Assembly (NCBI RefSeq): GCF_902460355.1
Contig: NZ_CABPTO010000002.1
Coordinates: 62,001-126,000, forward strand
From: Streptococcus sp. Marseille-P6264
GTDB taxonomy: Bacteria > Bacillota > Bacilli > Lactobacillales > Streptococcaceae
DNA: 64,000 nucleotides
Direction of reading: 5' to 3'
Shown: piece by piece, positions 18,715 to 27,930 of the stretch
Numbering within the stretch: position 1 is the first letter of the stretch
Layout of the letters: each line of letters opens with the position of its first letter
The notes under the pieces: generated by a model
The model's input: the letters and a program-made list of their open reading frames with translations, nothing else
Database searches by the model: none
What the model was told of the DNA's origin: nothing
Made by a program: the position numbers and the translations under genes

Positions 18715-19185
18715 ATGACTAAGTACGGTTTTTTAGATATATTAGATGAGGAAATGGAGAAGAATTTTCCTTTTGACTATGAGATTAACTGGGACAAGAA
18801 GAATCACGCAGTGGAAGTGGCCTTTCTCCTTGAGGTGCAAAATTCAGGTGGGATTGAGACCGTTGATGCTGAGGGCAATGCCTCGGCTGAGGATATTTAC
18901 TTTGAGGAAGCCGTGCTTTTCTACAATCCAGTTAAGTCTCGTTTTGAGGCCGAGGACTATCTGGCTGCCCTGCCCTATGAGCCGAAGAAAGGGCTGTCGC
19001 GGGAGTTTCTGGCTTATTTCGTGGATTTTCTGACCCAGACAGCTGAATCTGGTCTCGATGCACTCATGGACTTCTTAGCAGATCCAGAGGCAGCAGAGTT
19101 CGTCATGGAATGGAACCAAGAAGTCTTTGAAGAAGGAAAAGTTGGCTTGGAAGAAGGGGAGTTTTACCCTTATCCGAGATACTAG
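18715..19185 (+). CDS. DUF3013 family protein
   Basis: 156 residues, strongly acidic, soluble, no signal peptide. The opening FLDILDEEMEKNFPFDYEI and the overall shape match the streptococcal/lactococcal DUF3013 family of unknown function. AAAGAGGA RBS. First of a tight run reaching the acetyltransferase at 21167. Confidence 0.75.
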   Translation: MTKYGFLDILDEEMEKNFPFDYEINWDKKNHAVEVAFLLEVQNSGGIETVDAEGNASAEDIYFEEAVLFYNPVKSRFEAEDYLAALPYEPKKGLSREFLAYFVDFLTQTAESGLDALMDFLADPEAAEFVMEWNQEVFEEGKVGLEEGEFYPYPRY

Positions 19186-19203
19186 GAGTTGATTGGAGAT
19201 TTT

Positions 19204-20271
19204 ATGAAGAAAATTGGGACTTATTTGGTTTATGTGCTAGCTTTTGTCTTTATTATGCTAGCTTTTGCTTGTGGAACCATCGCATTTGCAGAGTTGGGGT
19301 ATTCCGCAGTTTTAGCATTCACTTTTGGTTATTCCTTCGCTCTTTTAAGCATGTATTTAATCTTTATTCTTCATGAGCTGGGTCATGCTTTTTGTGGCTA
19401 CTTGACAGGCTATCGGCTGGTGGCTTTTGGATTAGGACATTTTCTTTTGACCAAAAAGTCAGGCAGGTTTTATCTTAGTCGAACAGCCGTTCTGAAAGAT
19501 GCTGGTGCTCAGTATATTGGATTGAAAGAAGATGAAAGTGATCAAAGAATCATCCTGATGCTTTTAGGAGGCTTGATGGTCCATCTCAGCTTGATATTAT
19601 TGGCGATATTGTTTGGAGTTTTGACAAGAAGCTGGTATTTTGCTGGTACTTGGATTTTTCTGAATTTATCTTTCTTCCTAAACAACTCTTTGCCAGTCGG
19701 CATCACCGATGGAGCAAAAATCTGGGAATTGCGACAACACCCTGAAAATACGAAATACGCCTACCTGGTGTTGAGGCATTCTGCCCAGACCTTGCTAGCT
19801 CCTCAAGAATATGATTTAAAAGACTTTACCATGCCTATTGATGAGGATGCGAGAGGGAGTTTCGCAGAAAGTATTGAAACTCTTCAGGGAGTGGTTTTTA
19901 TATTGGATGATCATTTAGAGGCAGCTAAAAAGCTATTTCAATCTTTACTAGAGAGAACAGAACACTCGCTGTCTGAAACTTCTTGCCAACTATGCCTTCT
20001 TCAAATCGCCTTGCTAGAAGGGGATAATGAAAAAGCGGAGGAATATGCAAGTAATCGAGGAGTCAAATCCTTTTTATCTCTAAAACTGGCAGATATGCAA
20101 ATGATTCAAGCCTGGTATCAATTTAAAGTTAAGAATGATATAGCTCAAACTCGCAAGGCTATGAAGATTGCTAGACAGAAAATGAATAGCAGCCGGATGC
20201 TACGGGATGAGCAATGTTACTATGAAAACTGGTTAGCAGAGCTGGAAAAGGCATTAGCCGAAGGAGTCTAA
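19204..20271 (+). CDS. Membrane protein with M50-type metalloprotease motif
   Basis: 355 residues. Four or more N-terminal helices with HELGHAFCGYLTGY (HExxH zinc motif, about residue 60) and a second membrane motif NNSLPVGITDGAKIW, as in intramembrane M50/site-2-protease relatives, whose second motif supplies the Asp zinc ligand. The C-terminal ~170 residues are soluble and helical, like TPR repeats. ATG 19204 is preferred over TTG 19189 because GGAGAT lies 6 nt upstream. Substrate unknown. Confidence 0.7.
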   Translation: MKKIGTYLVYVLAFVFIMLAFACGTIAFAELGYSAVLAFTFGYSFALLSMYLIFILHELGHAFCGYLTGYRLVAFGLGHFLLTKKSGRFYLSRTAVLKDAGAQYIGLKEDESDQRIILMLLGGLMVHLSLILLAILFGVLTRSWYFAGTWIFLNLSFFLNNSLPVGITDGAKIWELRQHPENTKYAYLVLRHSAQTLLAPQEYDLKDFTMPIDEDARGSFAESIETLQGVVFILDDHLEAAKKLFQSLLERTEHSLSETSCQLCLLQIALLEGDNEKAEEYASNRGVKSFLSLKLADMQMIQAWYQFKVKNDIAQTRKAMKIARQKMNSSRMLRDEQCYYENWLAELEKALAEGV

Positions 20272-20272
20272 C

Positions 20273-20710
20273 ATGGAAATTGAACTCTCTGATTTCACAG
20301 GCTGCAAGATTGCCCTCTTTTGTGATGATAGGATTTTAACTATCTTGCGGGACGATAAGTCAAACATTCCTTGGCCCAATATGTGGGAGTTGCCGGGCGG
20401 TGGCCGAGAGGGTGAGGAGACACCTTTTGAATGTGTGCAACGAGAGGTTTTTGAAGAGCTAGGTTTGAAGCTTGAAGAAGCGGATATTGTCTGGGCTAAG
20501 GACTATCAAGGAATGCTTAATCCAGACAAAACCTCTATTTTTATGGTGGGAACCATCACTCAGGAAGATTTTGCCAGCATCGTCTTTGGCGATGAGGGGC
20601 AGGCTTATCAAATGATGGATGTGAACCAGTTCTTATCAGATGACAAGGTTATTCCGCAGTTGCAGGCTAGGGTGAGAGATTATTTGGAGGACAAGCATGA
20701 TTTATATTGA
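20273..20710 (+). CDS. Nudix hydrolase
   Basis: 145 residues with a complete Nudix box (GGGREGEETPFECVQREVFEELG, about 40-62). It hydrolyses a nucleoside diphosphate derivative; substrate not determinable. Starts 1 bp after the M50-like gene and overlaps the next gene by 14 bp, so likely cotranscribed. Confidence 0.85.
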   Translation: MEIELSDFTGCKIALFCDDRILTILRDDKSNIPWPNMWELPGGGREGEETPFECVQREVFEELGLKLEEADIVWAKDYQGMLNPDKTSIFMVGTITQEDFASIVFGDEGQAYQMMDVNQFLSDDKVIPQLQARVRDYLEDKHDLY

Positions 20711-21167
20711 GCAGGCGGGAGCTGAAGATTTAGAGACTATTATCGATATTCAGCGCGCTAGTTTTAAGGCGGTTTATGAGAAATATCAGGATCAATACGA
20801 CCCCTATCTGGAGGAGCGAGAGCGGATTTGCTGGAAACTAGTTGAGCGGCCCAATAGTTTTTATTATTTTGTCAAAGACGATGAGAAGATTCTTGGTTTT
20901 ATCCGCTTGAATACAAATGACGAACAGACAGCAGGCTGGATTGGAACAGTGGCGATTTTGCCAGAGTACCAGAACAAAGGATATGGCTCTGAGGGGCTTA
21001 ATCTGATAGAGGAGAAATTCTCCACCGTTATGCAATGGGATTTGTGCACGGTTTTCCAAGATAAAGGCATGGTAGCTTTTTATGAGAAAAACGGCTATCA
21101 TCAGACTCATACTGAGCCCGAAAAAGAGGGCATGGATATGGTCTATATGACGAAGACAATGAAATAA
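20697..21167 (+). CDS. GNAT-family acetyltransferase
   Basis: 156 residues. Acetyl-CoA site GTVAILPEYQNKGYGSEGL (about 81-99) and C-terminal FYEKNGYHQTHTE. Target unknown. Translationally coupled to the Nudix gene. Confidence 0.85.
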   Translation: MIYIEQAGAEDLETIIDIQRASFKAVYEKYQDQYDPYLEERERICWKLVERPNSFYYFVKDDEKILGFIRLNTNDEQTAGWIGTVAILPEYQNKGYGSEGLNLIEEKFSTVMQWDLCTVFQDKGMVAFYEKNGYHQTHTEPEKEGMDMVYMTKTMK

Positions 21168-21213
21168 ACAAAGAAAGGATTATTCAGTTAAATTTCTAAA
21201 CTGAACCCGCCCT

Positions 21214-21289
21214 AAACACTGTGCCAAAAAGATAAGGTTCTCTTAGACGCAAGCGTCGTCAGAGGATTTTCTATTTTGGCTTTGTGTTT
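21214..21289. other. 76-nt imperfect hairpin upstream of prmA
   Basis: AAACAC (21214-21219) pairs with GTGTTT (21284-21289). Inside this GCCAAAA pairs with TTTTGGC, CTCT with AGAG and GACGC with GCGTC round an AA loop. No T tract follows, and the prmA start lies 21 nt beyond with a poor RBS. A smaller hairpin (TTCAGTT/AACTGAA, 21183-21205) precedes it. Candidate leader element or mobile palindromic repeat. Confidence 0.5.
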
Positions 21290-21310
21290 TACGGGCTTGG
21301 TATTTTAATG

Positions 21311-22264
21311 ATGGACACTTGGCAGGAATTAACGATTGAAGTGAAGCGGGAGGCGGAGGAAGCGGCCTCGAATATTCTGATTGAGCTGGGCAGTCAGGGT
21401 GTGGCTATCGATGACAGCGCAGACTATCTGGGGCAGGTTGACCAGTATGGTGAGCTTTTTCCAGAAGTTGAGCAGAGCGAACGGGTCAGGATTACGGGCT
21501 ACTATCCGGATTCTGTGGATATAGAGGCCATTGCGGCCCAGGTCAATGAGCGTCTGGCAGAGCTGGATGGCTTTGGCTTGGAGACGGGAGATATTCAGCT
21601 GACTCGCCAGGAACTGGCTGAGGAAGACTGGGCGGACAATTGGAAGAAGTACTTTGAGCCGGCTCGGATTACCCACGACTTGACTATTGTGCCGTCCTGG
21701 ACGGAGTATGAGGCGACAGCTGGTGAGAAGATTATCAAACTGGATCCTGGTATGGCCTTTGGTACGGGCACTCACCCGACGACCAAGATGAGCCTCTTTG
21801 CGCTGGAGCAGGTTCTGCGGGGCGGAGAAACGGTGTTGGATGTGGGTACAGGCAGCGGTGTCCTCTCCATTGCCAGCTCTCTATTAGGCGCTAAGGACAT
21901 CTACGCCTATGATTTAGACGAGGTAGCGGTGCGAGTGGCGCAGGAAAATATTGAGCTCAATCCTGGTATGGAGAATATCCATGTGGCGCCGGGGGATCTT
22001 CTCCGAGGTGTAGAAATCAAGGCGGATGTCATTGTTGCCAATATCTTGGCCGATATTCTCATCCATCTGACAGAGGATGCCTACCGTCTGGTCAAGGATG
22101 AGGGCTATCTGATTATGAGTGGGATTATTTCTGAGAAGTGGGAAATGGTGCGCGAGTCAGCAGAAGCAGCAGGATTTTTCCTAGAAACACATATGATTCA
22201 GGGCGAATGGAATGCCTGTGTCTTTAAGAAAACGCAGGACATTTCAGGCGTGATAGGTGGTTAG
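21311..22264 (+). CDS. prmA: Ribosomal protein L11 methyltransferase
   Basis: 317 residues. N-terminal L11-recognition domain, then a SAM-binding Rossmann domain ([25 protein letters not shown] as the NPPY-equivalent). Trimethylates L11. Start chosen at ATG 21311 ([11 protein letters not shown]) to match the family; no strong RBS is visible, and ATGs at 21308 and 21284 are alternatives. Abuts rsmE. Confidence 0.93.
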   Translation: MDTWQELTIEVKREAEEAASNILIELGSQGVAIDDSADYLGQVDQYGELFPEVEQSERVRITGYYPDSVDIEAIAAQVNERLAELDGFGLETGDIQLTRQELAEEDWADNWKKYFEPARITHDLTIVPSWTEYEATAGEKIIKLDPGMAFGTGTHPTTKMSLFALEQVLRGGETVLDVGTGSGVLSIASSLLGAKDIYAYDLDEVAVRVAQENIELNPGMENIHVAPGDLLRGVEIKADVIVANILADILIHLTEDAYRLVKDEGYLIMSGIISEKWEMVRESAEAAGFFLETHMIQGEWNACVFKKTQDISGVIGG

Positions 22265-23008
22265 ATGCAGCAGTATTTTATAAAAGGAAGTCCTCAGTCT
22301 CCTCTGGTGGTCACGGATAAGGACACGGCCAAACATATGTTTTCAGTCATGCGGCTCAAGGAGGGTGACCAAGTCACACTGGTCTTTGATGATGGCCTGA
22401 AACGGCTGGCTCAGGTGTTGGACCCCAGTCAGCAGAGCTTGGAAATCTTGGAAGAGCTAGCAGACAATACCGAGCTGCCGGTTCAAGTGACCATTGCTTC
22501 AGGCTTTCCTAAGGGCGATAAATTAGAGTTTATCACTCAAAAGGCAACGGAACTCGGAACCAGTGCTATCTGGGCCTTTCCAGCTGACTGGTCGGTGGCC
22601 AAGTGGGATGGCAAAAAGCTAGCCAAAAAGAGTGAAAAGCTAGAGAAAATTGCTCAGGGGGCAGCAGAGCAGAGCAAGCGCAATCTGATTCCAGAGGTTC
22701 GGCTCTTTGATAAAAAGGCAGATTTTCTGGCAGCCTTGGCAGACTTTGACCGCATCATCGTAGCCTATGAAGAATCGGCCAAAGAAGGAGAATCTGCAGC
22801 TCTAGTAGAGGCAGTGAGAGGCTTGGACAAGGGAGATAAACTACTCTTTATCTTCGGACCGGAGGGCGGTCTATCGCCAGATGAAATAGCCGCCTTTGGC
22901 CAAGTAGGGGCTGTCTCCGCCGGTCTGGGTCCACGTATCCTGCGGGCTGAAACAGCTCCGCTTTATGCCTTGACCGCAGTCAGTGTCATGCTGGAATTAG
23001 AAAAATGA
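22265..23008 (+). CDS. rsmE: 16S rRNA m3U1498 methyltransferase
   Basis: 247 residues, SPOUT-class methyltransferase with an N-terminal PUA-like domain and the C-terminal knot motif (FIFGPEGGLSPDE, LGPRILRAETAPLYAL). Starts at the base after the prmA stop; the prmA-rsmE pair is widespread in Firmicutes. Confidence 0.95.
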   Translation: MQQYFIKGSPQSPLVVTDKDTAKHMFSVMRLKEGDQVTLVFDDGLKRLAQVLDPSQQSLEILEELADNTELPVQVTIASGFPKGDKLEFITQKATELGTSAIWAFPADWSVAKWDGKKLAKKSEKLEKIAQGAAEQSKRNLIPEVRLFDKKADFLAALADFDRIIVAYEESAKEGESAALVEAVRGLDKGDKLLFIFGPEGGLSPDEIAAFGQVGAVSAGLGPRILRAETAPLYALTAVSVMLELEK

Positions 23009-23010
23009 AG

Positions 23011-23035
23011 TCAGCGGGCTTCTGCTGATTTTTCC
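23011..23035 (+). terminator. Weak terminator after rsmE
   Basis: TCAGC / GCTGA stem followed by TTTTTCC. Confidence 0.5.
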
Positions 23036-23177
23036 TTGCCTGTCGCTACTATATCCCTTTTTGTGGAAAACTGTTCTTGACATAAAAAATTTTTATGGCC
23101 AGCTTAAAAAAATACTATTGGACGGCCGAGAGGTGGAATGGTAAGATATTCTATATCAAGTTAAGGAGGGATCATCT

Positions 23178-23867
23178 ATGTGCAGAACAATTGTTGGAGT
23201 GTCAGCTAATCTTTGTCCAGTGGATCAGGCGGGCAAAAACATTCATTCATCTGTATCCTGCAAATTTGCCGAAAGCATCAAGCTAGTCGGCGGTCTGCCT
23301 ATGGTGATTCCTGTCGGGGATAAAAGTCTGGTCAAGGACTATATAGAAACCATTGATAAGCTCATTCTATCAGGTGGTCAAAATGTTCATCCGCAGTTTT
23401 ACGGAGAGGAAAAGGCCATTGATAGCGATGATTACAATCTGGCTCGGGATGAGTTTGAGCTAGCACTCTTAAAGGAGGCTATTCGTCAGGGTAAGCCAGT
23501 CTTGGCTATCTGCCGTGGTCTGCAGTTGGTCAATGTTGCTTTTGGTGGTACGCTCAATCAGCAAATTGACAATCATTGGCAGGGGCAACCATTTGGGACT
23601 TCGCACTCCATTCGTACAGAAAAAGGCAGCGTTGTGGAGCGTTTATTTGGTCAGGCCAGCCAGATCAATTCTGTTCATCGCCAAAGCATCAAGGACTTGG
23701 CGCCTAATTTCCGAGCGACAGCCTTTGACCCAAGGGACAATACCATCGAAGCGATTGAAGCTGTGGACGGCAGCCGTATCATCGGTTTGCAGTGGCATCC
23801 AGAGTTTTTGATCAACGAAGAAAAGGGCAATTTAGAACTATTTCAATATCTTTTGCAAGAATTATAA
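23178..23867 (+). CDS. Class I glutamine amidotransferase-like hydrolase (peptidase C26)
   Basis: 229 residues. Nucleophile Cys in LAICRGLQLVN, catalytic His-x-Glu in LQWHPEF, and LILSGGQNVHPQFYGEE typical of gamma-glutamyl-gamma-aminobutyrate hydrolase (PuuD-like) proteins. Likely cleaves a gamma-glutamyl amide; substrate uncertain. AAGGAGGG RBS. Confidence 0.88.
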   Translation: MCRTIVGVSANLCPVDQAGKNIHSSVSCKFAESIKLVGGLPMVIPVGDKSLVKDYIETIDKLILSGGQNVHPQFYGEEKAIDSDDYNLARDEFELALLKEAIRQGKPVLAICRGLQLVNVAFGGTLNQQIDNHWQGQPFGTSHSIRTEKGSVVERLFGQASQINSVHRQSIKDLAPNFRATAFDPRDNTIEAIEAVDGSRIIGLQWHPEFLINEEKGNLELFQYLLQEL

Positions 23868-23992
23868 AAACTGAAATTATTTTTAGCTAATTTTAAGATA
23901 AGCTTTATATAATATAACCATCAAATGAAGACCTCCTAACTTTATTTGATGAAATCCTAAAACTTTTCTTTTTCATAATAATCTCCCTATAA

Positions 23993-24019
23993 GAACCGCC
24001 CAATCGGCGGTTTTTTTGC
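23993..24019 (+). terminator. Terminator, copy 1 of a duplicated hairpin
   Basis: AACCGCC-CAATC-GGCGGTT followed by T's; the same 21-nt hairpin recurs after the next gene. Confidence 0.85.
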
Positions 24020-24121
24020 TGGAAGGGCTGAGAAATCTGGATTTTCATCAATTTAATCACTTTTATGTTATAATGAGTCACAGCAGGCCGAGCGAATCGG
24101 TCGGTAGATGGAGGAGTAGGG

Positions 24122-24571
24122 ATGTCAAGAGCAGAGCGAGTTATTTTAACAAATATGTGTATGGTTTACGATGGGGACCGCATTTTAGTGCAAAATAAAG
24201 TAAATGATGATTGGACGGGCCTCTGCTTTCCAGGTGGTCATGTTGAATATCGTGAGTCCTTTGTCAAATCAGTGATACGGGAAATCAAAGAAGAAACAGG
24301 CCTGACTATCTATGAGCCTCGCTTGTGTGGTGTCAAGCAGTTTTACACTGAAAAAGATGAGCGCTATATCGTTTTTCTTTACAAGACCAATCGTTTTGAG
24401 GGAGAACTGGTCTCATCCGAAGAAGGCGAGGTATTCTGGATTGACCGCAAAGATCTTGACCGCTACTCGCTAGCTGTGAGTTTTAAGGAAATGTATCAGG
24501 TTTTCACATCAGATTTGACGGAGCAGTTTACCTATCTAGAGGATGGAGAGGTCATCAAAGATTTATACTAA
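24122..24571 (+). CDS. Nudix hydrolase, 8-oxo-dGTPase-like
   Basis: 149 residues. Nudix box GGHVEYRESFVKSVIREIKEETGL (about 40-63). It resembles MutT-type pyrophosphatases that clean the nucleotide pool, but specificity is not provable from sequence. GAGGAG RBS and TATAAT at 24069-24074. It is a monocistronic unit framed by two identical terminator hairpins. Confidence 0.85.
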   Translation: MSRAERVILTNMCMVYDGDRILVQNKVNDDWTGLCFPGGHVEYRESFVKSVIREIKEETGLTIYEPRLCGVKQFYTEKDERYIVFLYKTNRFEGELVSSEEGEVFWIDRKDLDRYSLAVSFKEMYQVFTSDLTEQFTYLEDGEVIKDLY

Positions 24572-24576
24572 GGAGA

Positions 24577-24600
24577 ACCGCCCAATCGGCGGTTCTTTTG
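24577..24600 (+). terminator. Terminator, copy 2 of the duplicated hairpin
   Basis: Same AGAACCGCCCAATCGGCGGTT as copy 1, then CTTTTG. Confidence 0.8.
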
Positions 24601-24626
24601 CTTGTTTTTTGCGAATTTAGTATAAT
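24598..24626 (+). promoter_or_regulatory. dut promoter
   Basis: -35 TTGCTT (24598-24603), 17-bp spacer, -10 TATAAT (24621-24626). Confidence 0.7.
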
Positions 24627-24656
24627 AGGGACAGCAAAAATAGAAAAGAGAACTGT

Positions 24657-25100
24657 ATGAAAATTCGTGGATTCGAGCTGGTTTCCAGCTTTCCAAATGA
24701 AGATTTGTTACCCAAGAGAGAGACGGCTCACGCAGCGGGCTATGATTTGAAAGTGGCAGAGCGTACCATCATTGGGCCGAGGGAGATTAAGCTGGTTCCG
24801 ACGGGTGTTAAGGCCTATATGCAGCCGGGTGAGGTGCTTTATCTCTATGACCGCTCGTCCAATCCTCGTAAAAAAGGCCTGATTTTGATTAACTCCGTTG
24901 GGGTCATCGACGGCGACTACTATGGCAATCCTGGAAATGAAGGTCATATCTTTGCTCAGATGCAGAACATCACGGACCAAGAGGTTGTACTGGAAGTGGG
25001 TGACCGCATTGTGCAGGCAGTCTTCGCACCATTTTTGATGGCAGATGGGGATGAAGCCGACGGTGTGCGGACAGGCGGATTTGGCTCTACTGGGCATTGA
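24657..25100 (+). CDS. dut: dUTP diphosphatase
   Basis: 147 residues, trimeric dUTPase family: AGYDLKVAE (motif 1), DRSSNPRKKGL (2), NSVGVIDGDYYGNPGNEG (3), GDRIVQAVF (4) and GGFGSTGH (5). Converts dUTP to dUMP, keeping uracil out of DNA. Followed at once by a phosphatase and radA, as in pneumococcus. Confidence 0.96.
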   Translation: MKIRGFELVSSFPNEDLLPKRETAHAAGYDLKVAERTIIGPREIKLVPTGVKAYMQPGEVLYLYDRSSNPRKKGLILINSVGVIDGDYYGNPGNEGHIFAQMQNITDQEVVLEVGDRIVQAVFAPFLMADGDEADGVRTGGFGSTGH

Positions 25101-25101
25101 G

Positions 25102-25617
25102 ATGAAAGTTATTTTTGTGCGCCATGGTGAGCCTGATTACCATGAGTTAGAGGAGCGTTCTTATACTGGCTTTGGTCTGGATTTGGCGCCTTTATCTGAG
25201 CAGGGAAGACGGCAGGCTCAGGAACTTTGCCAGCATCCTTTACTGCGTTCAGCTGATTTGCTGGTGTCTTCTGCAATGACGCGAGCTTTAGAAACGGCAT
25301 CTTATGTGGCTTGTGCCACTGGCCTTCCTTTGAGAGTGGAGCCTTTGCTACACGAATGGCAGGTTTATCAAACGGGAAGAGGGAACTTTGAAAAAGCTCG
25401 AAGCCTGTTTTTAGAAAATAATGGTGCCTTGCTCCCCAGTAGTCCTATTCAGTATGAGACGGCTGAGGAGATGAAGGCTCGTTTTGTAGACTGTATGGCA
25501 AAGTATCGAGATTACCAGACAGTAGCCCTTGTAGCCCATCGCATGCTGATCCGTCAGTTTGTGCCAAATGAGCAAATTGATTTTTGCCAAGTGATTGAGT
25601 GTGAGATAGAGATATAG
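25102..25617 (+). CDS. Histidine phosphatase family protein
   Basis: 171 residues. Catalytic RHG motif at the N-terminus ([10 protein letters not shown]), ETASYVA region and C-terminal [13 protein letters not shown] with the second His. Phosphoglycerate-mutase-like phosphatase, substrate unknown. Start ATG 25102 is 1 bp after the dut stop; the longer frame from 25045 would lie inside dut. Confidence 0.85.
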   Translation: MKVIFVRHGEPDYHELEERSYTGFGLDLAPLSEQGRRQAQELCQHPLLRSADLLVSSAMTRALETASYVACATGLPLRVEPLLHEWQVYQTGRGNFEKARSLFLENNGALLPSSPIQYETAEEMKARFVDCMAKYRDYQTVALVAHRMLIRQFVPNEQIDFCQVIECEIEI

Positions 25618-25630
25618 AAAGAGGTTTATC

Positions 25631-26995
25631 ATCGCTAAGAAAAAAACGACCTTTGTCTGTCAAAATTGTGAATACCATTCGCCCAAGTACCTAGGCCGCT
25701 GTCCCAACTGCGGCTCTTGGTCTTCTTTTGTTGAGGAGGTAGAGGCTGCGGAAGTCAAGCATGCCCGTGTTTCCTTGACAGGCGAAAAGACTCGACCCAT
25801 GAAGCTGGCTGAGGTCACTTCGATTGATGTCAACCGGACCAAGACGGACATGGACGAGTTCAATCGTGTGCTGGGTGGTGGCGTAGTGCCTGGCAGTCTG
25901 GTCCTGATTGGTGGGGATCCTGGTATCGGGAAGTCTACCCTGCTTCTGCAAGTATCTACCCAGCTTTCCCAGCAGGGTACTGTTCTTTATGTCAGCGGGG
26001 AGGAATCAGCTGAGCAGATTAAGCTGCGGGCGGAACGGCTCGGTGATATTGACAGTGAATTTTATCTCTATGCCGAAACCAATATGCAAAATATCCGCAC
26101 GGAGATTGAGAAAATCAAGCCAGATTTTCTGATTATCGACTCCATCCAGACGGTCATGTCGCCGGAGATTTCCAGTGTTCAAGGCTCTGTTTCTCAGGTC
26201 CGCGAGGTGACAGCCGAGCTCATGCAGCTGGCCAAGACCAATAATATCGCGACCTTTATCGTTGGTCACATGACCAAGGAAGGAACCTTAGCAGGCCCCC
26301 GAACGCTAGAGCATATGGTGGACACCGTGCTTTATTTTGAGGGCGAACGCCAACACACTTTCCGTATCTTGAGAGCAGTCAAGAACCGCTTTGGTTCGAC
26401 CAATGAGATTGGTATCTTCGAAATGCAGTCTGGCGGGCTAGTCGAGGTGCTCAATCCAAGCCAAGTCTTTCTGGAAGAGCGGCTGGACGGTGCGACAGGC
26501 TCATCCATCGTCGTGACCATGGAAGGGACGCGGCCGATTTTAGCTGAGGTGCAGGCTTTGGTGACACCGACCATGTTCGGCAATGCCAAGCGAACCACGA
26601 CTGGTCTGGACTTTAACCGAGCCAGCCTCATTATGGCGGTTCTAGAAAAACGGGCGGGGCTCCTCCTGCAAAATCAGGATGCCTACCTCAAGTCAGCTGG
26701 CGGTGTCAAGCTAGATGAGCCAGCGATTGATTTGGCAGTAGCGGTAGCCATTGCTTCCAGCTACAAGGATCTACCGACCAATCCCCAAGAGTGCTTCATC
26801 GGTGAAATCGGCCTGACTGGTGAAATCCGTCGAGTCAATCGCATCGAGCAGCGCATCAACGAAGCAGCAAAACTGGGCTTCACCAAGATATATGCTCCCA
26901 AAAACTCTCTGAACGGCCTCAAGGTGCCAGACAATATCCAAGTCATCGGTGTGACGACGATTGGGGAAGTCTTGAAAAAAGTCTTTGCTGGATGA
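25631..26995 (+). CDS. radA: DNA repair/recombination protein RadA, apparent AUC start
   Basis: 454 residues if started at ATC 25631. C4 zinc finger (Cys10, 13, 24, 27), RecA-like ATPase with Walker [11 protein letters not shown], the RadA KNRFG motif, and a Lon-like C-terminal domain. It promotes branch migration and transformation-associated recombination. In this frame no ATG, GTG or TTG occurs between the stop at 25607 and the finger. The first ATG, at 25775, would remove the whole finger. AGAAAGAGG (25616-25624) lies 6 nt before ATC 25631 (3 nt before ATC 25628). A non-canonical AUC start is the best reading. Confidence 0.88.
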   Translation: MAKKKTTFVCQNCEYHSPKYLGRCPNCGSWSSFVEEVEAAEVKHARVSLTGEKTRPMKLAEVTSIDVNRTKTDMDEFNRVLGGGVVPGSLVLIGGDPGIGKSTLLLQVSTQLSQQGTVLYVSGEESAEQIKLRAERLGDIDSEFYLYAETNMQNIRTEIEKIKPDFLIIDSIQTVMSPEISSVQGSVSQVREVTAELMQLAKTNNIATFIVGHMTKEGTLAGPRTLEHMVDTVLYFEGERQHTFRILRAVKNRFGSTNEIGIFEMQSGGLVEVLNPSQVFLEERLDGATGSSIVVTMEGTRPILAEVQALVTPTMFGNAKRTTTGLDFNRASLIMAVLEKRAGLLLQNQDAYLKSAGGVKLDEPAIDLAVAVAIASSYKDLPTNPQECFIGEIGLTGEIRRVNRIEQRINEAAKLGFTKIYAPKNSLNGLKVPDNIQVIGVTTIGEVLKKVFAG

Positions 26996-27067
26996 TTTTC
27001 TTTGTTTTAGATTGCAAAAATATTTTATTATTGCTATAATTTTCTTAAAAACAAGGAGGGAACTCTT

Positions 27068-27763
27068 ATGCAATTTTCCATGGATAGCAACATGCAATTT
27101 CCACTCGTTGACCTCTACCTTAATCAAGGAGAGACAGTCTTTATCCAGCGTGGCAGTATGGTCTATCACACGCCTAATGTAACCTTGAACACTCAGCTCA
27201 ATGCTAACGGTTCAGGTTTGGGACGCTTTGTCAAGGCAGTCGGCCGTTCCATGGTGTCTGGTGAAAGTACCTTCATCACCCAAGCTGTCGCCCAGTCTGA
27301 CAATGGTTTCCTAGCTTTAGCACCAGAAGTTCCCGGCCAAGTTATTCCTCTCTATCTGGGAGAAAAGCAGTACCGGCTCAATGATGGTGCCTTTCTGGCT
27401 CTGGATGGTACAGCTTACTATACGATGGAGCGCCAGTCTGTTGGCAAGGCGATATTTGGCGGTCAAGGTGGCCTCTTCGTCATGACGACTAAAGGGCAGG
27501 GTACTCTCTTGGCCAATGCCTATGGATCGATTAGGAAAATTGAGCTAAATAACCAAGAAGTAACCATTGACAATGCCCATGTCGTAGCTTGGAGCCAGTC
27601 TTTGGATTATAATATCCATCTAGAAAATGGTTTCTGGCAGTCGATCGGAACGGGAGAAGGAGTTGTCAACACCTTCCGAGGTACCGGGGAAATCTATGTT
27701 CAAAGTCTCAATCTTCAAAGCTTTGCGGGCTCACTCAGTCGCTATATCGCAAAAGGTTCATAG
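27068..27763 (+). CDS. AIM24/TIGR00266 family protein
   Basis: 231 residues, all-beta, repetitive Gly-rich pattern (LFVMTTKGQGTLLANAYGSI; GTGEIYVQSLN) of the AIM24 family. No signal peptide. Bacterial function unknown. AAGGAGGG RBS; own terminator. Confidence 0.8.
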   Translation: MQFSMDSNMQFPLVDLYLNQGETVFIQRGSMVYHTPNVTLNTQLNANGSGLGRFVKAVGRSMVSGESTFITQAVAQSDNGFLALAPEVPGQVIPLYLGEKQYRLNDGAFLALDGTAYYTMERQSVGKAIFGGQGGLFVMTTKGQGTLLANAYGSIRKIELNNQEVTIDNAHVVAWSQSLDYNIHLENGFWQSIGTGEGVVNTFRGTGEIYVQSLNLQSFAGSLSRYIAKGS

Positions 27764-27793
27764 AAAGGTGTGGATGAATTTCCGCACCTTTTT
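27764..27793 (+). terminator. Terminator after the AIM24-like gene
   Basis: AAAGGTGTGGA / TCCGCACCTTT, then TTTT. Confidence 0.85.
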
Positions 27794-27854
27794 TAGATTT
27801 TTCTTCCATTTTTTTATAAAAAACGTACATTTTTGCTTTATAGGGGATTAAAAA

Positions 27855-27883
27855 CTGACAAAATACTTAAAAGATGATAAGAT
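27855..27883 (+). promoter_or_regulatory. Carbonic anhydrase promoter
   Basis: CTGACA (27855-27860), 17-bp spacer, TAAGAT (27878-27883). Confidence 0.55.
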
Positions 27884-27930
27884 GGTAGGGAATAATTTGA
27901 ATATCAAATGAATTCTAGTAAGGGGAAAGA

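Noticed and set aside
23095..23286. 63-codon frame before the amidotransferase
   Set aside because: Overlaps the conserved N-terminus of the amidotransferase in another frame and has no RBS.
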